From contig CM053030.1 in the NCBI GenBank assembly GCA_028564925.1, positions 374,010,945-374,074,944 of the forward strand: a stretch of DNA of 64,000 nt. The letters run 5' to 3'. Position 1 is the first letter of the stretch. Each line of letters begins with the position of its first letter. Source of the DNA: Lithobates sylvaticus (taxonomy: Eukaryota > Chordata > Amphibia > Anura > Ranidae). The translations under genes were made by a program, and so were the position numbers. Positions 22,151 to 33,592 of the stretch are shown piece by piece. Under the pieces are notes generated by a model that saw nothing but the letters and a program-made list of their open reading frames with translations, did no database searches and was not told where the DNA came from.

Positions 22151-23000
22151 AGCACTGTAATACCCTGCCAATACTCTGCAATACCCAGCCAATACCGTGC
22201 CAATACTCTGCAATACCCTGACAATACTCTGCAATACCTTGCCAATACCCTGACAATACCCAGCCAATACCCTGACAATACTCTGCAATACCCTGACAAT
22301 ACTCTGCAATACCTTGCCAATACTCTGCAATACCATGCCAATACTCTGCAATACCATGCCAATACTCTGCAATACCATGCCAATACTCTGCAACACCCTG
22401 CCAATACTCTGCAACACCCTGCCAATACTCTGCAACACCCTGCCAATACTCTGCCATACTCTGCAATACCCTGTAATATCCAGCCATACTCTGCAATACC
22501 CTGCCAATACTCTGCAATACCCTGACAATACTCTGCAACACCCTGACAATACTCTGCACTACCCTGCAATACCCTAACAATACTCTGCAACACCCTGACA
22601 ATACTCTGCAACACCATGCCAATACTCTGCAACACCCTGCCGATACTCTGCAACACCCTGCCGATACTCTGCAACACCCTGCCGATACTCTGCAACACCC
22701 TGCCAATACTCTGCAACACCCTGCCAATACTCTGCAACACCCTGCCAATACTCTGCAACACCCTGCCAATACTCTGCAATACCCTGCCAATACTCTGCTA
22801 TACCCAGCCATACCCAGCCATACTCTGCCATACTCTGCCATACTCGGTAATACCCAGCCATACTCTGCAATACTCGGTAATACCCAGCCATACTCTGCAA
22901 TACTCGGTAATACCCAGCCATACTCTGCAATACTCGGTAATACCCAGCCATACTCGGCAATACCCAGCCATGCTCAGCCATACCCAGCCATACTCAGCCA
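22151..23000. repeat. Minisatellite, about 21-bp unit
   Basis: The unit is close to CAATACTCTGCAATACCCTGC, with about 40 variants. The part from 22798 onward switches to a CCATACTCTGCAATACTCGG type. Because 21 is a multiple of three and the unit lacks stops in several frames, long artificial frames run on both strands. They are not genes. Confidence 0.9.
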
Positions 23001-23185
23001 ATATACAATTGGGGAGATGACGTGGATATTACAGTGGGGGAGATTGGGGATATTACAGTAGGGGCTTTATGGTGGTGGAATTTTCACAGGTTTTTGCAAA
23101 TTCAATTATTATTTGCTGATCCAAAAAATGATCCGATCCGTGACTCTGATCCAAGCAACGATCCCATTTGTGAGTTTGGGGGGAC

Positions 23186-23330
23186 AGATGTACAGAGGGG
23201 GAACAGATATATGTGTGTGGGGGGGGACAGATGTGTAGTGGGGTACAGAGGGGAAACAGATATATGTGTTGGGGGGAACAGACATGCAGGGGGGTACAGA
23301 GGGGAAATAGACATGCAGGGGGGAACGCGC
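23186..23330. repeat. Short imperfect tandem repeat
   Basis: About five imperfect copies of a GGGGAACAGATATATGTGTG / GGGGTACAGAGG-type unit lie inside the hAT-like element. Confidence 0.6.
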
Positions 23331-23510
23331 CCCTTGCTTACAGTAATACTAGACCCGCCCCTAAGAATATTAAAAAAAAGTCACAGTTACTGCTGAGTAA
23401 CTAATTACTTTTCCAATGTAGTAACTGAGTTACTAACTCAATTACTTTTTTGGGAGAAGTAATTTGTAACTTAACTAATTACTTTTTTAAAGTAAGATGA
23501 CCAACATTGG

Positions 23511-23890
23511 TTGTTGGTGCCATATGAACTGGTCAGGGTATTTCAAAAACTGCTGATCTACTGGGATTTTTACACACAACCATCTCTAGGGTTTACAGAG
23601 AATGGTCCTAAAAAGAGAAAATTTCCAATGAGCGGCAATTGTGTGGATGAAAAAGCCATGTTAAAGTCAGAGGTCAGAGGAGAATGGCTTCCACAGTCAC
23701 CAGATCTCAATCCAGTAGAGCACCTTTGGGATGTGGTGGAAAAGGAGATTTGCATCATGGATGTGCAGCCAATAAGTCTGCAGCAACTGCGTGATGCTAT
23801 CATGTCAATATGGAACAAAATCTCTGAGGCATGTTTACAACACCTTGTTGAATCTATGCCACAAAGAATTAAGGCAGTCCTGAAGGCAAA
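23511..23890 (+). pseudogene. Tc1 transposase remnant
   Basis: The frame reads VFQKLLIYWDFYTQPSLGFT, matching the DNA-binding region. It then jumps by an internal deletion to LPQSPDLNPVEHLWDVVEKE, which carries the catalytic Glu, and ends with QRIKAVLKAKGGPTQ. The part with the first two catalytic Asp residues is missing. The 5' coding portion is separated by the hAT insertion. The copy is inactive. Confidence 0.8.
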
Positions 23891-23904
23891 AGGGGGTCCA
23901 ACCC

Positions 23905-25301
23905 AGTGGCATCACCTGGTGCGGTAATACATGGTGTCACACCCCCTGGCACTGAGCAGACTAGTGCATCGGTGCGGCTCTCCCCCCTTGACCTACCACA
24001 ATGGATGGAGCTGGAATGGGATCAGGGGAATGGATGGAGCCGACTGTGGATGGAGCTGGAATGGGATCGGGGAATGGATGGAGCCGGGATGGGATTAAGA
24101 GATGGATGGAGCGGGGATTGGATCGGGGGGATAGATGGAGCGGGTATGGGATCAGGGGGGATGGATGGAGTGGGTATGGGATTGTTGGGATGGATGGAGC
24201 CAGGATGGGATGGGGGGATGGATGGAGCGGGGATAGGATCAGGGCGGATGGATGGAGCGGGTATGGGATCAGGGGGGTGGATGGAGCCAGGGTGGGATCG
24301 GGGGGATGGATGGAGCGGAGATGGGATCAGGGGGATGGATGGAGCGGGTATGGGATCGGGGGGGGTTGGATGGAGCCAGGATGAGATCAAGGGGGTGGAT
24401 GGAGTGGGGATGGGATCAGGGGTGGGTGGATGGAGCGGGTATGGGATCAGGGGGGAGGGATGGATGGAGTGGGTATGGTATCAGGGGGGAAGGATGGACC
24501 GGGATGGGATCAGGGGGTGGATGGAGCCAGGATGGGATCAAAGGGGATGGATGCAGCGGGTATGGGATTGGGGGGTGGGTGGAGCTGGGATGGGATCAGG
24601 ATCAGGGGGGATGGATGGAGTGGGTATGGAATCGGGGAGGGTGGAGCTGGATGGGATCGGGGGTGGATGGAGCCGGAATGGGATTGGGGGGTGGATGAAG
24701 TCAGGATGGGATCTTTGATTGGGGGGGTTAGAGGATATGTGCTAGGGGGTGCTTTGGGAGCGGATAAGATTTGTGCTGGGGGGAGGGGGTCAAACTTCAG
24801 ATCTGCCCCTCCTACTTCTAGTACAAGTCCTCTCTACCCAAAACAAAGAGCACTCCCTAGCACCTATCCTCTAACCCCCGTAAAAATCACTCCTGGCAGC
24901 ATAATTGTTACCTGCCAATGTCCCCCTCCTCTGCAATACTTCTGTTGCATACCTCAGGGCAGGTGTTGTAGCATGGTGCCTCTCCTCATCCTCGGCTCTT
25001 CCTCCCAGCCTGTGTACACGTCAGAGCCGAGGAGGAAGCGGCAGTGAGTGCAGCCGGCGGGGACAGAGATGCGATTGCGGCCACGCCGTGTGGGGCTGTG
25101 TGTGGGGACGGACGGATCCCAGGCACCCAATCTGTCTCTGCCTCACTGCCTCCTCCCCCACTCTCCCCGCACATCGCGTGGGGCAGAGGAGATCCCAGAA
25201 GGGAAGGAGGGAGCCATGACGTACCTCTCAATGTGGCACCGGTGCCAGTCTGAGCCTGGCTCACATGGGTGCAGGCCACACCCCCATAGAAACGGCACTA
25301 G
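23905..25301. mobile_element. Second hAT-like element carrying a minisatellite
   Basis: Perfect 8-bp duplications TCCAACCC lie at 23897-23904 and 25302-25309. The ends are AGTGGCATCACC and, inverted, CTAGTGCCGTTTC, consistent with decayed CAGTGGCG-type hAT ends. The interior is a minisatellite plus GC-rich non-coding sequence. Confidence 0.75.
24001..24715. repeat. Minisatellite, about 30-bp unit
   Basis: The unit is close to GGATGGATGGAGCGGGTATG followed by GGATCAGGGG, with roughly 24 variable copies. Open frames through it are a by-product of the repeat. Confidence 0.9.
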
Positions 25302-25351
25302 TCCAACCCGGTACTAGCAAGGCGTACCTAATAAAGTGTCCGGTGAGTGTA

Positions 25352-26027
25352 TTTTATCCATGTATTTAAATGCCTGCCTGTAGTTCAGCTTTAAACAAGT
25401 CTGTCTAAAGCTGGTCATGCAATGCTCAAACTTACTAGCTCAATTCCTCACTGGATTGTGTATGGCCCTACTGGTATTATCAAAAGTCAATTGTTCATTC
25501 AACACTTGTCGAAGAAACTTGTCAAGAAACAGCAGGACCTGTTTCAAAGAAGATGCAGGCACCATTTCAATATTTTGATAGCCGGCGTGTCTGTCGAAAT
25601 GCAATAGCCCAACAGAAGAGATTTGTCCATCCACACTGTTTAGCCTGGATGGAGGTTTCTGTAGATTAATTTTGCTCAGCCCGTGTGTGGCCAGATTTAG
25701 TCTATCCTTACCTCCACCCCTACAGACATTCCCGCTGACAGCCTGATGAATAAGAACAGTAAAGTGCTGATGAGAAGCAGTGGACAAACATAATTTAGTG
25801 ATCACATCTGAGCGACCAAAGGGGTACCTGGACCAGATAAGTAACAGAATCCAGTGAATTTGTCATGATCTTATTTAGGCAGTATGTTTCACAAAATATG
25901 CAGTGAAAATTCATTTAGTGGTGAGACAGGTATATTTAACACATCCAGATATTTTTTAACTGAAACTCCTGCAGGGTATTTCTAGAACGTTATGCTTAGG
26001 TATTATATTTTTTTTTTTTTTTACATC
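25352..26027. other. Intergenic stretch, nothing recognised
   Basis: Short open frames occur on both strands at 25422-25805, with no family resemblance. Confidence 0.35.
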
Positions 26028-26031
26028 TTAA

Positions 26032-26945
26032 CCACTTCAATACCAGGCACTTTCACCCCTTCCTGCCCAGGCCAATTTTCAGTGTTCAATGCTACCACAC
26101 TTTGAATGACAATTGCCTGATCATGCAATGCTGTACCCAAATTACATTTTTATAATTTTTTTTTTACACAAATAGAGCTTTCTTTTGATAGTATTTAATC
26201 ACCACTGGGTTTTTTCATTTTTTGCTAAATAAAAAAAAAAAGTCAGAAAATGGAAAAAAATATGTCTTCGTCTCTGTTATAAAATTTTGCAAATACATAA
26301 TTTGTCTTCTTCAGTGATCTGTGCTGATGAGGCTGCACTGACAGGCACTGATAGGGCTGCATTGATGGACACTGATAGGGCAGCACTGATGAGGCTGCAC
26401 TGATGGGCACGGATGAGGCTGCACTGATGAGCACCGATGGGGTGGCACTTATGGGCACTAATGAGGCTGCACTGATGAGGTTGCACTGATGGGCACTGAT
26501 GAGGCTGCACTGATGAGCAGTGATGGGGTGGCACTGTTGGTCACTGATGATATTGTACTGATGGGGCGGCACTGATGGGGCTGCACTGATGAGGCAGCAC
26601 TGATAAGTTGCAATGATGGGCACTGGTGAAGAGACACGTATGAGGCTGAACTGATAAGGCAGCACTAATATGCTGCACTGATGGACATTGCTTTGCACTG
26701 ATGGGGCTGCACTGATAATCAGGGCACTGATTATATGTGTACATGTCCCCATCACAGGAAAGAGACTGACAGCGCTGAGAAAAGGAAATGCTGATAACCG
26801 GCATTTGTTTACATGTGATCAGCTGTGATTGAACACAGCTGATCACATGGTAAAGAGCCAATGCCATTGGCACTTTACCCTGATCGGGGATGCACTGTGT
26901 CCCTTGGACACAGCGCACCACCGGTCGCCACACTGCGCACCCCCA
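26032..26945 (+). mobile_element. TTAA-type element, right end lost, with internal minisatellite
   Basis: The left end CCACTTCAATACCAGGCACT follows TTAA at 26028-26031. The interior ACACAAATAGAGCTTTCTTT matches the 40585 and 60634 copies. No inverted right end is seen near 26945. Confidence 0.6.
26320..26740. repeat. Minisatellite GCACTGATGGG / GCTGCACTGATGA
   Basis: Tandem 10-14-base modules alternate between GCACTGATGGGCACTGATG and AGGCTGCACTGATG types. The minus-strand open frames are repeat-driven. Confidence 0.85.
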
Positions 26946-27166
26946 TGTAGCAATTTACTCATGTAGTCAGTGCACTTGAGCAAAATGTAGTATTGCTGTG
27001 CAGAAAAAGCAGTAAACATGCTTCTAATTTATACCAGGGCTCCTGTGCACTAAATGTTTACTCCTAGTAATATAGACACTCATTGCCAAATGCAATGACA
27101 AGTTCAATTGTGTAACCATCTGTCACAGCTCCCCTCAAAGATTCCTTAAAATATCTTCATTCTAAT

Positions 27167-27766
27167 CTAATCGGTGGTGGATATCGCTTTGCTGAAGAGC
27201 AAGCTGACCTGGATTATGCTCTACGAATAGATGGTGAGTGTCTTAAGGTATAAACAACAGCTATTTGATAAAATGGAACCTCTGGCTCTCTTATTTACTA
27301 GTCCTGGATACCTAGAGGTGGTTTCCTTGAAGAGATGGCGTCAGACTCCTGTATCTTTGGACAGACATTCCTTGTCTCCCATCTTCCCCTTCTTTTCATT
27401 TCCCTTCCCACTTTTGCTCTTTTGAGATTTTCTTTCTAAATTGTTTTTGATAATAATGTCGGATTTAGTACCCTGACTTCTGATCTTATCTGAGGTTTAT
27501 CACAGTATGGCACCTGTCATATCTTCGAATTTATATTGTTGAATTTTTGATGGGTTCACTTTGGGTTTATACCCTTGAGCTGGTCCCTTGCGTTTAGTAG
27601 CCTAACGGTTGCAAATATTACCTGCTTGAAACACGGGACTATACCGGCATCCCTTGACTTGATACTACTGTATGTCTTTACCGTTCTTGATAGCCTCAGT
27701 AATGTAAAAAGGTCTACTAAATTATGTCACTCTCGTTTGTAAAACTAATAAAAACGTTTGAAACAG
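27167..27766 (+). mobile_element. 5'-truncated LINE (L1-like) 3' end with 19-bp target duplication
   Basis: The 19-bp sequence AAAATATCTTCATTCTAAT flanks it perfectly at 27148-27166 and 27767-27785. The 600-bp insert begins in what looks like the end of an L1 ORF2 (LKSKLTWIMLYE before a stop). It continues through a T/C-rich 3' UTR and ends after AATAAA (27747-27752) and an A-rich tail. Long duplications and 5' truncation are the marks of target-primed reverse transcription. The L1 assignment rests on the short coding tail. Confidence 0.8.
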
Positions 27767-28102
27767 AAAATATCTTCATTCTAATATAACTGCCAGTAAT
27801 GTACAATAGATTTTTTATTTATTTTTTGGTCAATGTAGTTAATTAGATTTAGTTATGTTTTAAGATGCATGCCTAATCAGAGTTTCTATACCCTTAAGTA
27901 CCATAAAACTAGCATTTTCCAGATCTTTATTAGCATACATAATTGTATTATAAAGCCTATAATGCCTATGGCTAGGCTCTGCAGAGGTTAAGTAATGCTT
28001 TGCTCATGATGTGGAAGGAGTTCCTGAACAGATGTTTTTATTATAGGCGTATTTAATAAAGTGCAGGAACACAGTGTACTTCAAACGGTGCTTGGGTTCG
28101 CC

Positions 28103-28196
28103 ATGGAGTACAAACGAGCCTTCCTGGTGCTGTGCATCTTCTGCTTTGTCCAAATCACCATTCAACAGAAAAAGCAGAGGCATACAACTAAACAAG
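28103..28196 (+). CDS. CLEC3B: CLEC3B (tetranectin), coding exon 1
   Basis: Exon 1 encodes residues 1-31. MEYKRAFLVLCIFCFVQITI is a typical secretory signal peptide. It is followed by the basic QQKKQRHTTKQ, which corresponds to the lysine-rich N terminus of human tetranectin implicated in heparin binding. The ATG sits in a good context (GCCATGG). The exon ends at AACAAG before GTAAGA, leaving one base, so the intron is phase 1 as in the tetranectin family. The protein continues at 57295, 29.1 kb away. A TTATAG at 28041-28046 could be the 3' splice site of a 5'-untranslated exon, so the true transcription start is unknown. Tetranectin is a secreted plasma and matrix trimer that binds plasminogen kringle 4. 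Confidence 0.85.
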
Positions 28197-28551
28197 GTAA
28201 GACCTATTTTGTAAATACACTTTTTATTCTTGTCCCTTGCAGGAGCACATAAAAAGCATTTAGATACATTTGGTAAGAAAAAGATATTGATTTCATTACT
28301 GTACTTCATTTTAATGTACTTCTAATTTATATCATTGATAGTTTTTTTTAAATGTTATAAAAAGGTAAAATATATTTAACATAGAAAATAATATAAAATG
28401 GCTATACCTGTGTTACAGTATGTTAAAAAATATAATTATATAATTAGAAATCTATATAAATAAATATATACATATATAGAGAGGGATCCTGTCTGTCTAT
28501 CGTTAAAAAAAAAAAAGAATATATATATACACACACACATACATACACACA
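28197..28551. other. Start of intron 1, AT-rich
   Basis: Beyond the donor site I see only AT-rich sequence with TA/CA short repeats at about 28515-28550. Confidence 0.5.
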
Positions 28552-29165
28552 CTGTACAAAAGTTTTAGGCAGGTGTAAAAAAATTCTTTGGTGTGGCCTT
28601 TGCCTTTAAAACAGCAGCAATTCTTCAATTCTAGGTACTCTTGCACACAGTTTTTGAAGGAACTCGGCAGGAAGGTTGTTCTAAACATCTTGGAGAACTA
28701 TCCACAGATCTTCTGTGGATGTAGGCTGCCTCAAATCCTACTGTCTCTGCATGTAATCCCATACAGACTAGATGATGTTGAGATGTTTGGGGTTGTTGTC
28801 TTGCTTCAGAATAAATTTGGGGCCAATCACATGCCTCCCTGATGGTATGGCATGATGGATAAATATCTGCCTGTATTTCTCAGCATTGAGAACACCATTG
28901 ATCCTGACCAAATCTCCAACTCTATTTGCAGTAATGCAGCCCCAAATTTACAAGGAGCCTCCATCATGCTTCACTGCTGCCTGCAGACACTCATTATTGT
29001 ACCGCTCTCCAGCCCTTCGCGAACAAACTGCCTCCTGCTACAGCTAAATTTTTAAAATCTTGACTCATCAGTCCAGAGCACCTGCTGCCATGTGTTTGTA
29101 CCCTAGTTCCTATATTTTAATGCATTGTCGCTTAGCCTTGTTTTTACATCCTATGGATATATTTA
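28552..29165 (-). mobile_element. Tc1-like transposon, minus strand, one end present
   Basis: It begins CTGTACAAAAGTTTTAGGCA, which I recognise as the terminal repeat of a Tc1 family. The following DNA is reverse-oriented transposase sequence (for example AGAACTATCCACAGATCTTC and CTTGACTCATCAGTCCAGAG). The reading frame is broken. The far end is lost where a TA repeat begins. Confidence 0.7.
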
Positions 29166-29191
29166 AAAAAAAATATATATATTTGTATATA

Positions 29192-29276
<85 letters not shown>
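29192..29276. repeat. (TA)n microsatellite, about 40 units
   Basis: An uninterrupted AT dinucleotide run. Array lengths such as this vary and are error-prone in assembly. Confidence 0.95.
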
Positions 29277-29281
<5 letters not shown>

Positions 29282-29353
29282 CCTGAACTGTAAGTAGAAA
29301 GCTATCTGGAACTTCTATTCCTAGTTCCTCATCCAGGCCTTACCACCTAATGT

Positions 29354-29597
29354 GGTTTATTTACTAAAAGCAAATCCACTTTGCACTACAAGTGTACGGC
29401 AAGTGCACTTGGAAGTGGTAGGTGCATTCGCTGTAGATCTAAGGGAAAGATCTGAAATGAGGGGAAGCTCTGCTGATTTTACCATCCAATCATGTACAAG
29501 CAAAAATGCTGTTTTTTATTTTGCTTGCATGTGCCCTCAGATCTACAGCGAGTGCACTTATAGTGCAAAGTGGATTTGCCTTTAGTAAATAAACCCC
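29354..29597. mobile_element. MITE with GGTTTATTTACTAAA ends
   Basis: GGTTTATTTACTAAAAGCAA and CCACTTTGCACTAC at the left recur inverted at the right (GTGCAAAGTGG, TTTAGTAAATAAACCCC). AATGT flanks it at 29349-29353 and 29598-29602. A shorter relative lies at 34316-34437. Confidence 0.7.
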
Positions 29598-29602
29598 AAT
29601 GT

Positions 29603-31626
29603 GTCACTGGTCTGAAACAAGCATGCAGCTAGTGAAGTATGAAAAGTTTGTATTCCTACCCTGCATGCAGATTCCAGGTCCATAAATTGCTATGAAGTAA
29701 AGCAGGGATCATAATGATAGCTCTGCAGCTTATAGCCTTGTGTATGAACAAGTCAGCAGTGTCCCCTCAAATGTTTCTGCCCTCCCAACGTCCCATTGAT
29801 GCTATTAACTGCATTTTACTATACATTCCTATGACCAGAGTGTTAATCGCTGAACGCTGCAAGCTGGAATATTCAGCACTTAGAATAATTTTTTCTCTTT
29901 CCAGACCCAAAAAAAAAATGTTAACCCTTTGACGTAGATGGGGCAGCAGATGAGAGTCCTAATGTAACAAGCTGCTGATCTCTATAGCAGTTCTAGACAT
30001 TCAGTCCTTGTACATTAAAAAAGTGAATTCTATGGCTAAAGCTCTTTTTACATGTGGCTTTGTTAATTATTGTTCTCTCAATATTCAACGGGGCGTTGTA
30101 ATGGGCCAAGGGAGGGCACACTGATGCTGATGATGTTTGATTCTAGTTCAGCATTAATTTGGATAGACAGCAAAGGCAGATCGAAACGGGCTGAAAATGA
30201 TCTTGAAAGATAAATACCATAATTATGAAAATAAGTGTTCTTGAATGAAAACCCACTAATCACAGTTTCACTGTCTCCGTAACCACCCATCTGCCAATGT
30301 GAGCATTTATCTTTGATTAGAAAACTGGGTGTAGTTGAAGGGGTGGTGTAGTATCTCTATCTTGGCTTGACTTTATTTGATGATGTGTTGTGTTTTGCTG
30401 TTCATATGCTTTCCCTGACTAAATAATCCAACTTTGTTAGTACTCCTGTATCTATCTGCTGCCTGTATACTAACTGTATGTCAATACCCATGGTTCTAAG
30501 ACCTATTACACATACCTAACAACTGGAGAGCATGTGGAATACATTTAAGCTCAACACATAAGTTTTAGATATGACCTTAATAAAATTGTCCTGTACTCTG
30601 CTGTGACTACATAAATAAAGCTTTTAAAGGTATTTTATCACTCCTGCATGAAAGATAAAATATTTTATCTATATGTTATATATGACATCTTTGCGTTTCT
30701 TTACATGTTTCAGATTGCTAGTGTTTGGGAGAAGCAAATCCTAAATGGTTGTTAATATGTGCCTGCTATAGTTATTATAACATAGGCCAGTTATATAAGA
30801 TGTCTATTGAAAATAGCTCTAAGCTTGTTATTTTTGTATAATATTTATATGCTAATTTATTGGAAATGCAAGCTCTTTAACTGTAGGAGGTCTGTGTTTT
30901 GGATTATCTATCTGCTTTCAATTTTACATCTCTTAATAAGATCCATAGATGGATATAAATTTCACTGACATTCTTGGAACACCTTGGAGCCTACCAGACA
31001 TCTGACTGTAACGAAATGTGAGGAAACAAAAACAGAAAGACTAAAAGGTCCAAATAATGCTGTGGAAGATGCATTGCCAGTACTGGACTTATAAGAAACG
31101 TTGCATAGCCAACTATCAATGGTTTAGATATTTGGCATTATTTCTTCTAATTATATTTGCAGCAAAGATAAAACAGAAGCCTTTCTTTTACAGGATCCAT
31201 AGAAAATACAGATTTGTGTGATTTTTTTAGTCCATTGACACATTTATTTTTAAACCCCCCCCTTCACCTTCCTTCTCCAGTTCAGTTAGCAGCTCCCATT
31301 TGAAATGGACATCCTTCATTGCGGTCCAGGGCTCTAAGATCTTAATTAGTCAGCAAATCTGGTCACATAACTTATTTTTTATATCTTTTTCAGCTTGGGT
31401 CACACACCAACCTATCCTACTTATAAGACAAAGCGCCTCTTGACAAACTGGGAACTGTTCATTGGCACTTGTGATTCCAAGTGGCAACGAACAGTTCCCA
31501 GACTGTCAGGTTGTTGTTTATCCAACTCAAACTCTCATACCTATATACCTCTAATGGAACAGAGCTTTTTTTTTACATTTCTGCTATGGGCAAACCAGTA
31601 TTAAAGTTATGAAGGAACTTTACAGT
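29603..31626. other. Intron 1 stretch, nothing recognised
   Basis: AT-rich, with no protein-like frame. A small inverted pair GGGAACTGTTC / GAACAGTTCCC lies at about 31450-31501. Confidence 0.4.
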
Positions 31627-32023
31627 ATAACTAAAGGCAAAAAGTTTTTGTTCAGTTTTGGATAGAGTGGAGATGAATTAGAACACCTGACAGTTTTTAT
31701 TGCTGTCTGTGCCCCCGTTAGGGAGACTCGCCCTCTCTATTTGTCCTGTTTACTATTATCATAGAAAGTGAAAGCAAAATAAAATCCCAAATTTTGGGTT
31801 GTCCCCAGAAAAGTAATAAAGGGGAAATCTTCCAATGGGGACACTAGATCTGGTGGTCCCCAAGGAATTCCACTAATTTGCAGGAATATCCTCTCACTTC
31901 CTGTTTGGCTATGGGACAGGAAATGAAGGGAAATCTCCGCAATGGGACATAGATGGCAAAAAAAAAAATCTCTTGCTCTATCCAAAATGAAAAAAAAAAG
32001 TTTTGCCTATAGTTCTACTTTAA
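31627..32023. mobile_element. MITE with about 40-bp inverted ends
   Basis: TATAACTAAAGGCAAAAAGT and CAGTTTTGGATAGAGT at the left recur inverted at the right (ACTCTTGCTCTATCCAAAA-like, then GTTTTGCCTATAGTTCTA). It is non-coding. Confidence 0.6.
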
Positions 32024-32290
32024 ATAAATGTCATTGTATGACTACACTCCTGGGAGGTATCATCCATTCCAACCATAAACAAAAATTAGAACAGAGTAGT
32101 GAGATTTTAATTATGAATGCATAGTGAATGCATAGAATGTTAGATTAGGCACTGTTAAAAGCCAATCATTTTTATTACAAAGAATTAAACAAAGATTTTT
32201 CATCAAATTGCTGATAGGCAAACACAAAAGGTTGTAAAATTTAAAATACAGTATATAGGTGCAACAATAGTAAACCATAATAACTTGATC

Positions 32291-32330
32291 AGTCTACGTG
32301 TTACGCAAAAATCTTTGCTTCTTCAGGACT
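32291..32330 (-). ncRNA. Hammerhead-ribozyme-like motif, copy B
   Basis: On the minus strand, in order, are AGTC, core CTGAAGA, an extra A, stem II GCAAA/TTTGC with loop GATT, GTAA, CACG, TA and GACT. The core is exact, stem I pairs AGTC with GACT perfectly, stem II has five Watson-Crick pairs, and a UA cleavage-type dinucleotide is present. GAAA is changed to GTAA, which would be expected to abolish or weaken activity. Confidence 0.55.
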
Positions 32331-32879
32331 ATATACGTCTTATACAGCTGCTAACCTAGAAGAGAATGAAAAACACCCACCAGACCATGGGGGGACCTCT
32401 ACAAAGTTCCCAAAGACTGGAATGAACCCAAAATAAAAGATACAAAGGCTCACTACAAGGTTGTCTCATATAGTTCCTAAAATATATTAAAGGGTAAGTT
32501 CACCTTTACAGAAAAATCTTTGAGAGGAACTTACACAGAACCACCCCCTCCTCGCCTCCCCGGTCCCACAGACCTGGACCGCGGCAATCTCCCGTTCTAA
32601 ACCCCGGTATATCTGCATCAGGAGTCTTACACTTTCAAGAGAAAGCCAGATCTTTCCCAAAAAACACAACAGGATACAGTAAGATAACCACTAGAATAAA
32701 AAGTCACAATAGGCTGGAGTGGACCGCCCCACGCACATATACTATACCTAGTACGTGATCTGATCATTTGGGAGACAGGCAGACCGCCATTCCGTGTGAG
32801 GGAAATGTACTGATCCTGTATTTCTGCTAAGAAGGAACACAGATCTTTACCTTCCCCCAGTCAAAGCACCTCCCCCACA
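32331..32879. other. Intron 1 stretch, repeat-like, no gene
   Basis: It probably includes the rest of the ribozyme-bearing repeat and a GC-rich repeat near 32.5-32.6 kb. No ends are clear. Confidence 0.3.
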
Positions 32880-33290
32880 GTTAGCAAGCACTCCCTAGGA
32901 TCACTTTTGATCACCCCTGATGTTAACACCTTCCCTGCCAGTGTCATTAGTACAGTGACAGTGCATATTTTTTAGCACTGATCACTGTATTAGTGTCACT
33001 GGTCAACAAAAAGTGTCAAAAGAGTCAGTTAGGTGTCCGATTTGTCTGCCGCAATATCACAGTCCTGCTATAAGTCTCTGTTACTAGTAAAAAAAAAAAA
33101 AAAAAGAGAAATATCCCATAGTTTGTAGACGCTATACCTTTTGCTCAAACCAATCAATATATGCTTATTGGGATTTTTTTACCAAAAATATGTAGAAGAA
33201 TACATATTGGCCTAAATTGATGAAGAAATTCTATTTTTTATGGGATATGTTTTGTAAAAATATTTTTTTTTTTCCAAAATTGTCGATCTG
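32880..33290. mobile_element. Fragment of TTAA-type element
   Basis: Sequence such as TTACCAAAAATATGTAGAAG and TTTGTAGACGCTATACCTTT aligns by eye with 61000-61390 in the complete copy. The outer ends are absent. Confidence 0.6.
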
Positions 33291-33592
33291 CTGACTTTGC
33301 CAAACCCATACACACTATACCTACCGCTTCTGTGGTCATATTTATGGATGAATTCACCAAAGCATGTAGTGAAAGGGCCTGCCTGAATACTTTCAAATGG
33401 TACTGTTTAAAGTTTTGTTCTACTATTATCTTGAAAGGTAATTGCAGAATGTAAAAATGTGCTTCAATTTGGACAGTGTATATTCATATTTTAGTATTAT
33501 GACACTTCTTACCTGTCCAGTGGGCTGCCAATAGTGTAAGTAAAGGAGGGGCTGGCCAAAGTAACACACATTATTTATGCATTCAGTTCTCA

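Larger units (their letters stand above)
21743..23509. mobile_element. hAT-like non-autonomous element carrying a minisatellite
   Basis: Perfect 8-bp duplications GTTGTTGG flank it at 21735-21742 and 23510-23517. The ends are CAGTGATGTAAC and, inverted, CAATGTTGGTCATC. An 8-bp duplication and CA.TG ends are typical of hAT elements. The ends are rich in GTAACT/AATTACTTTT repeats, and most of the interior is tandem repeat. No transposase is seen. Confidence 0.75.
21588..25349 (+). mobile_element. Tc1-like transposon interrupted twice by hAT-like elements
   Basis: It begins CACTCACAGGCCACTTTATT after TA (21586-21587) and ends AATAAAGTGTCCGGTGAGTG before TA (25350-25351). These are inverted ends of a familiar vertebrate Tc1 family. 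Removing the two insertions (21743-23509 and 23905-25301) and one copy of each 8-bp duplication leaves about 580 bp, so the Tc1 was already internally deleted or decayed. Confidence 0.85.

Noticed and set aside
22023-23020. Open frames up to 272 codons
   Set aside because: They are products of the 21-bp tandem unit, with no conserved domain and equal openness on both strands.
23906-25047. Gly/Trp/Met-rich open frames
   Set aside because: They are encoded by the 30-bp minisatellite inside a hAT-like element.
29192-29276. Replication origin or recombination site at the TA run
   Set aside because: A plain dinucleotide microsatellite with no further evidence.
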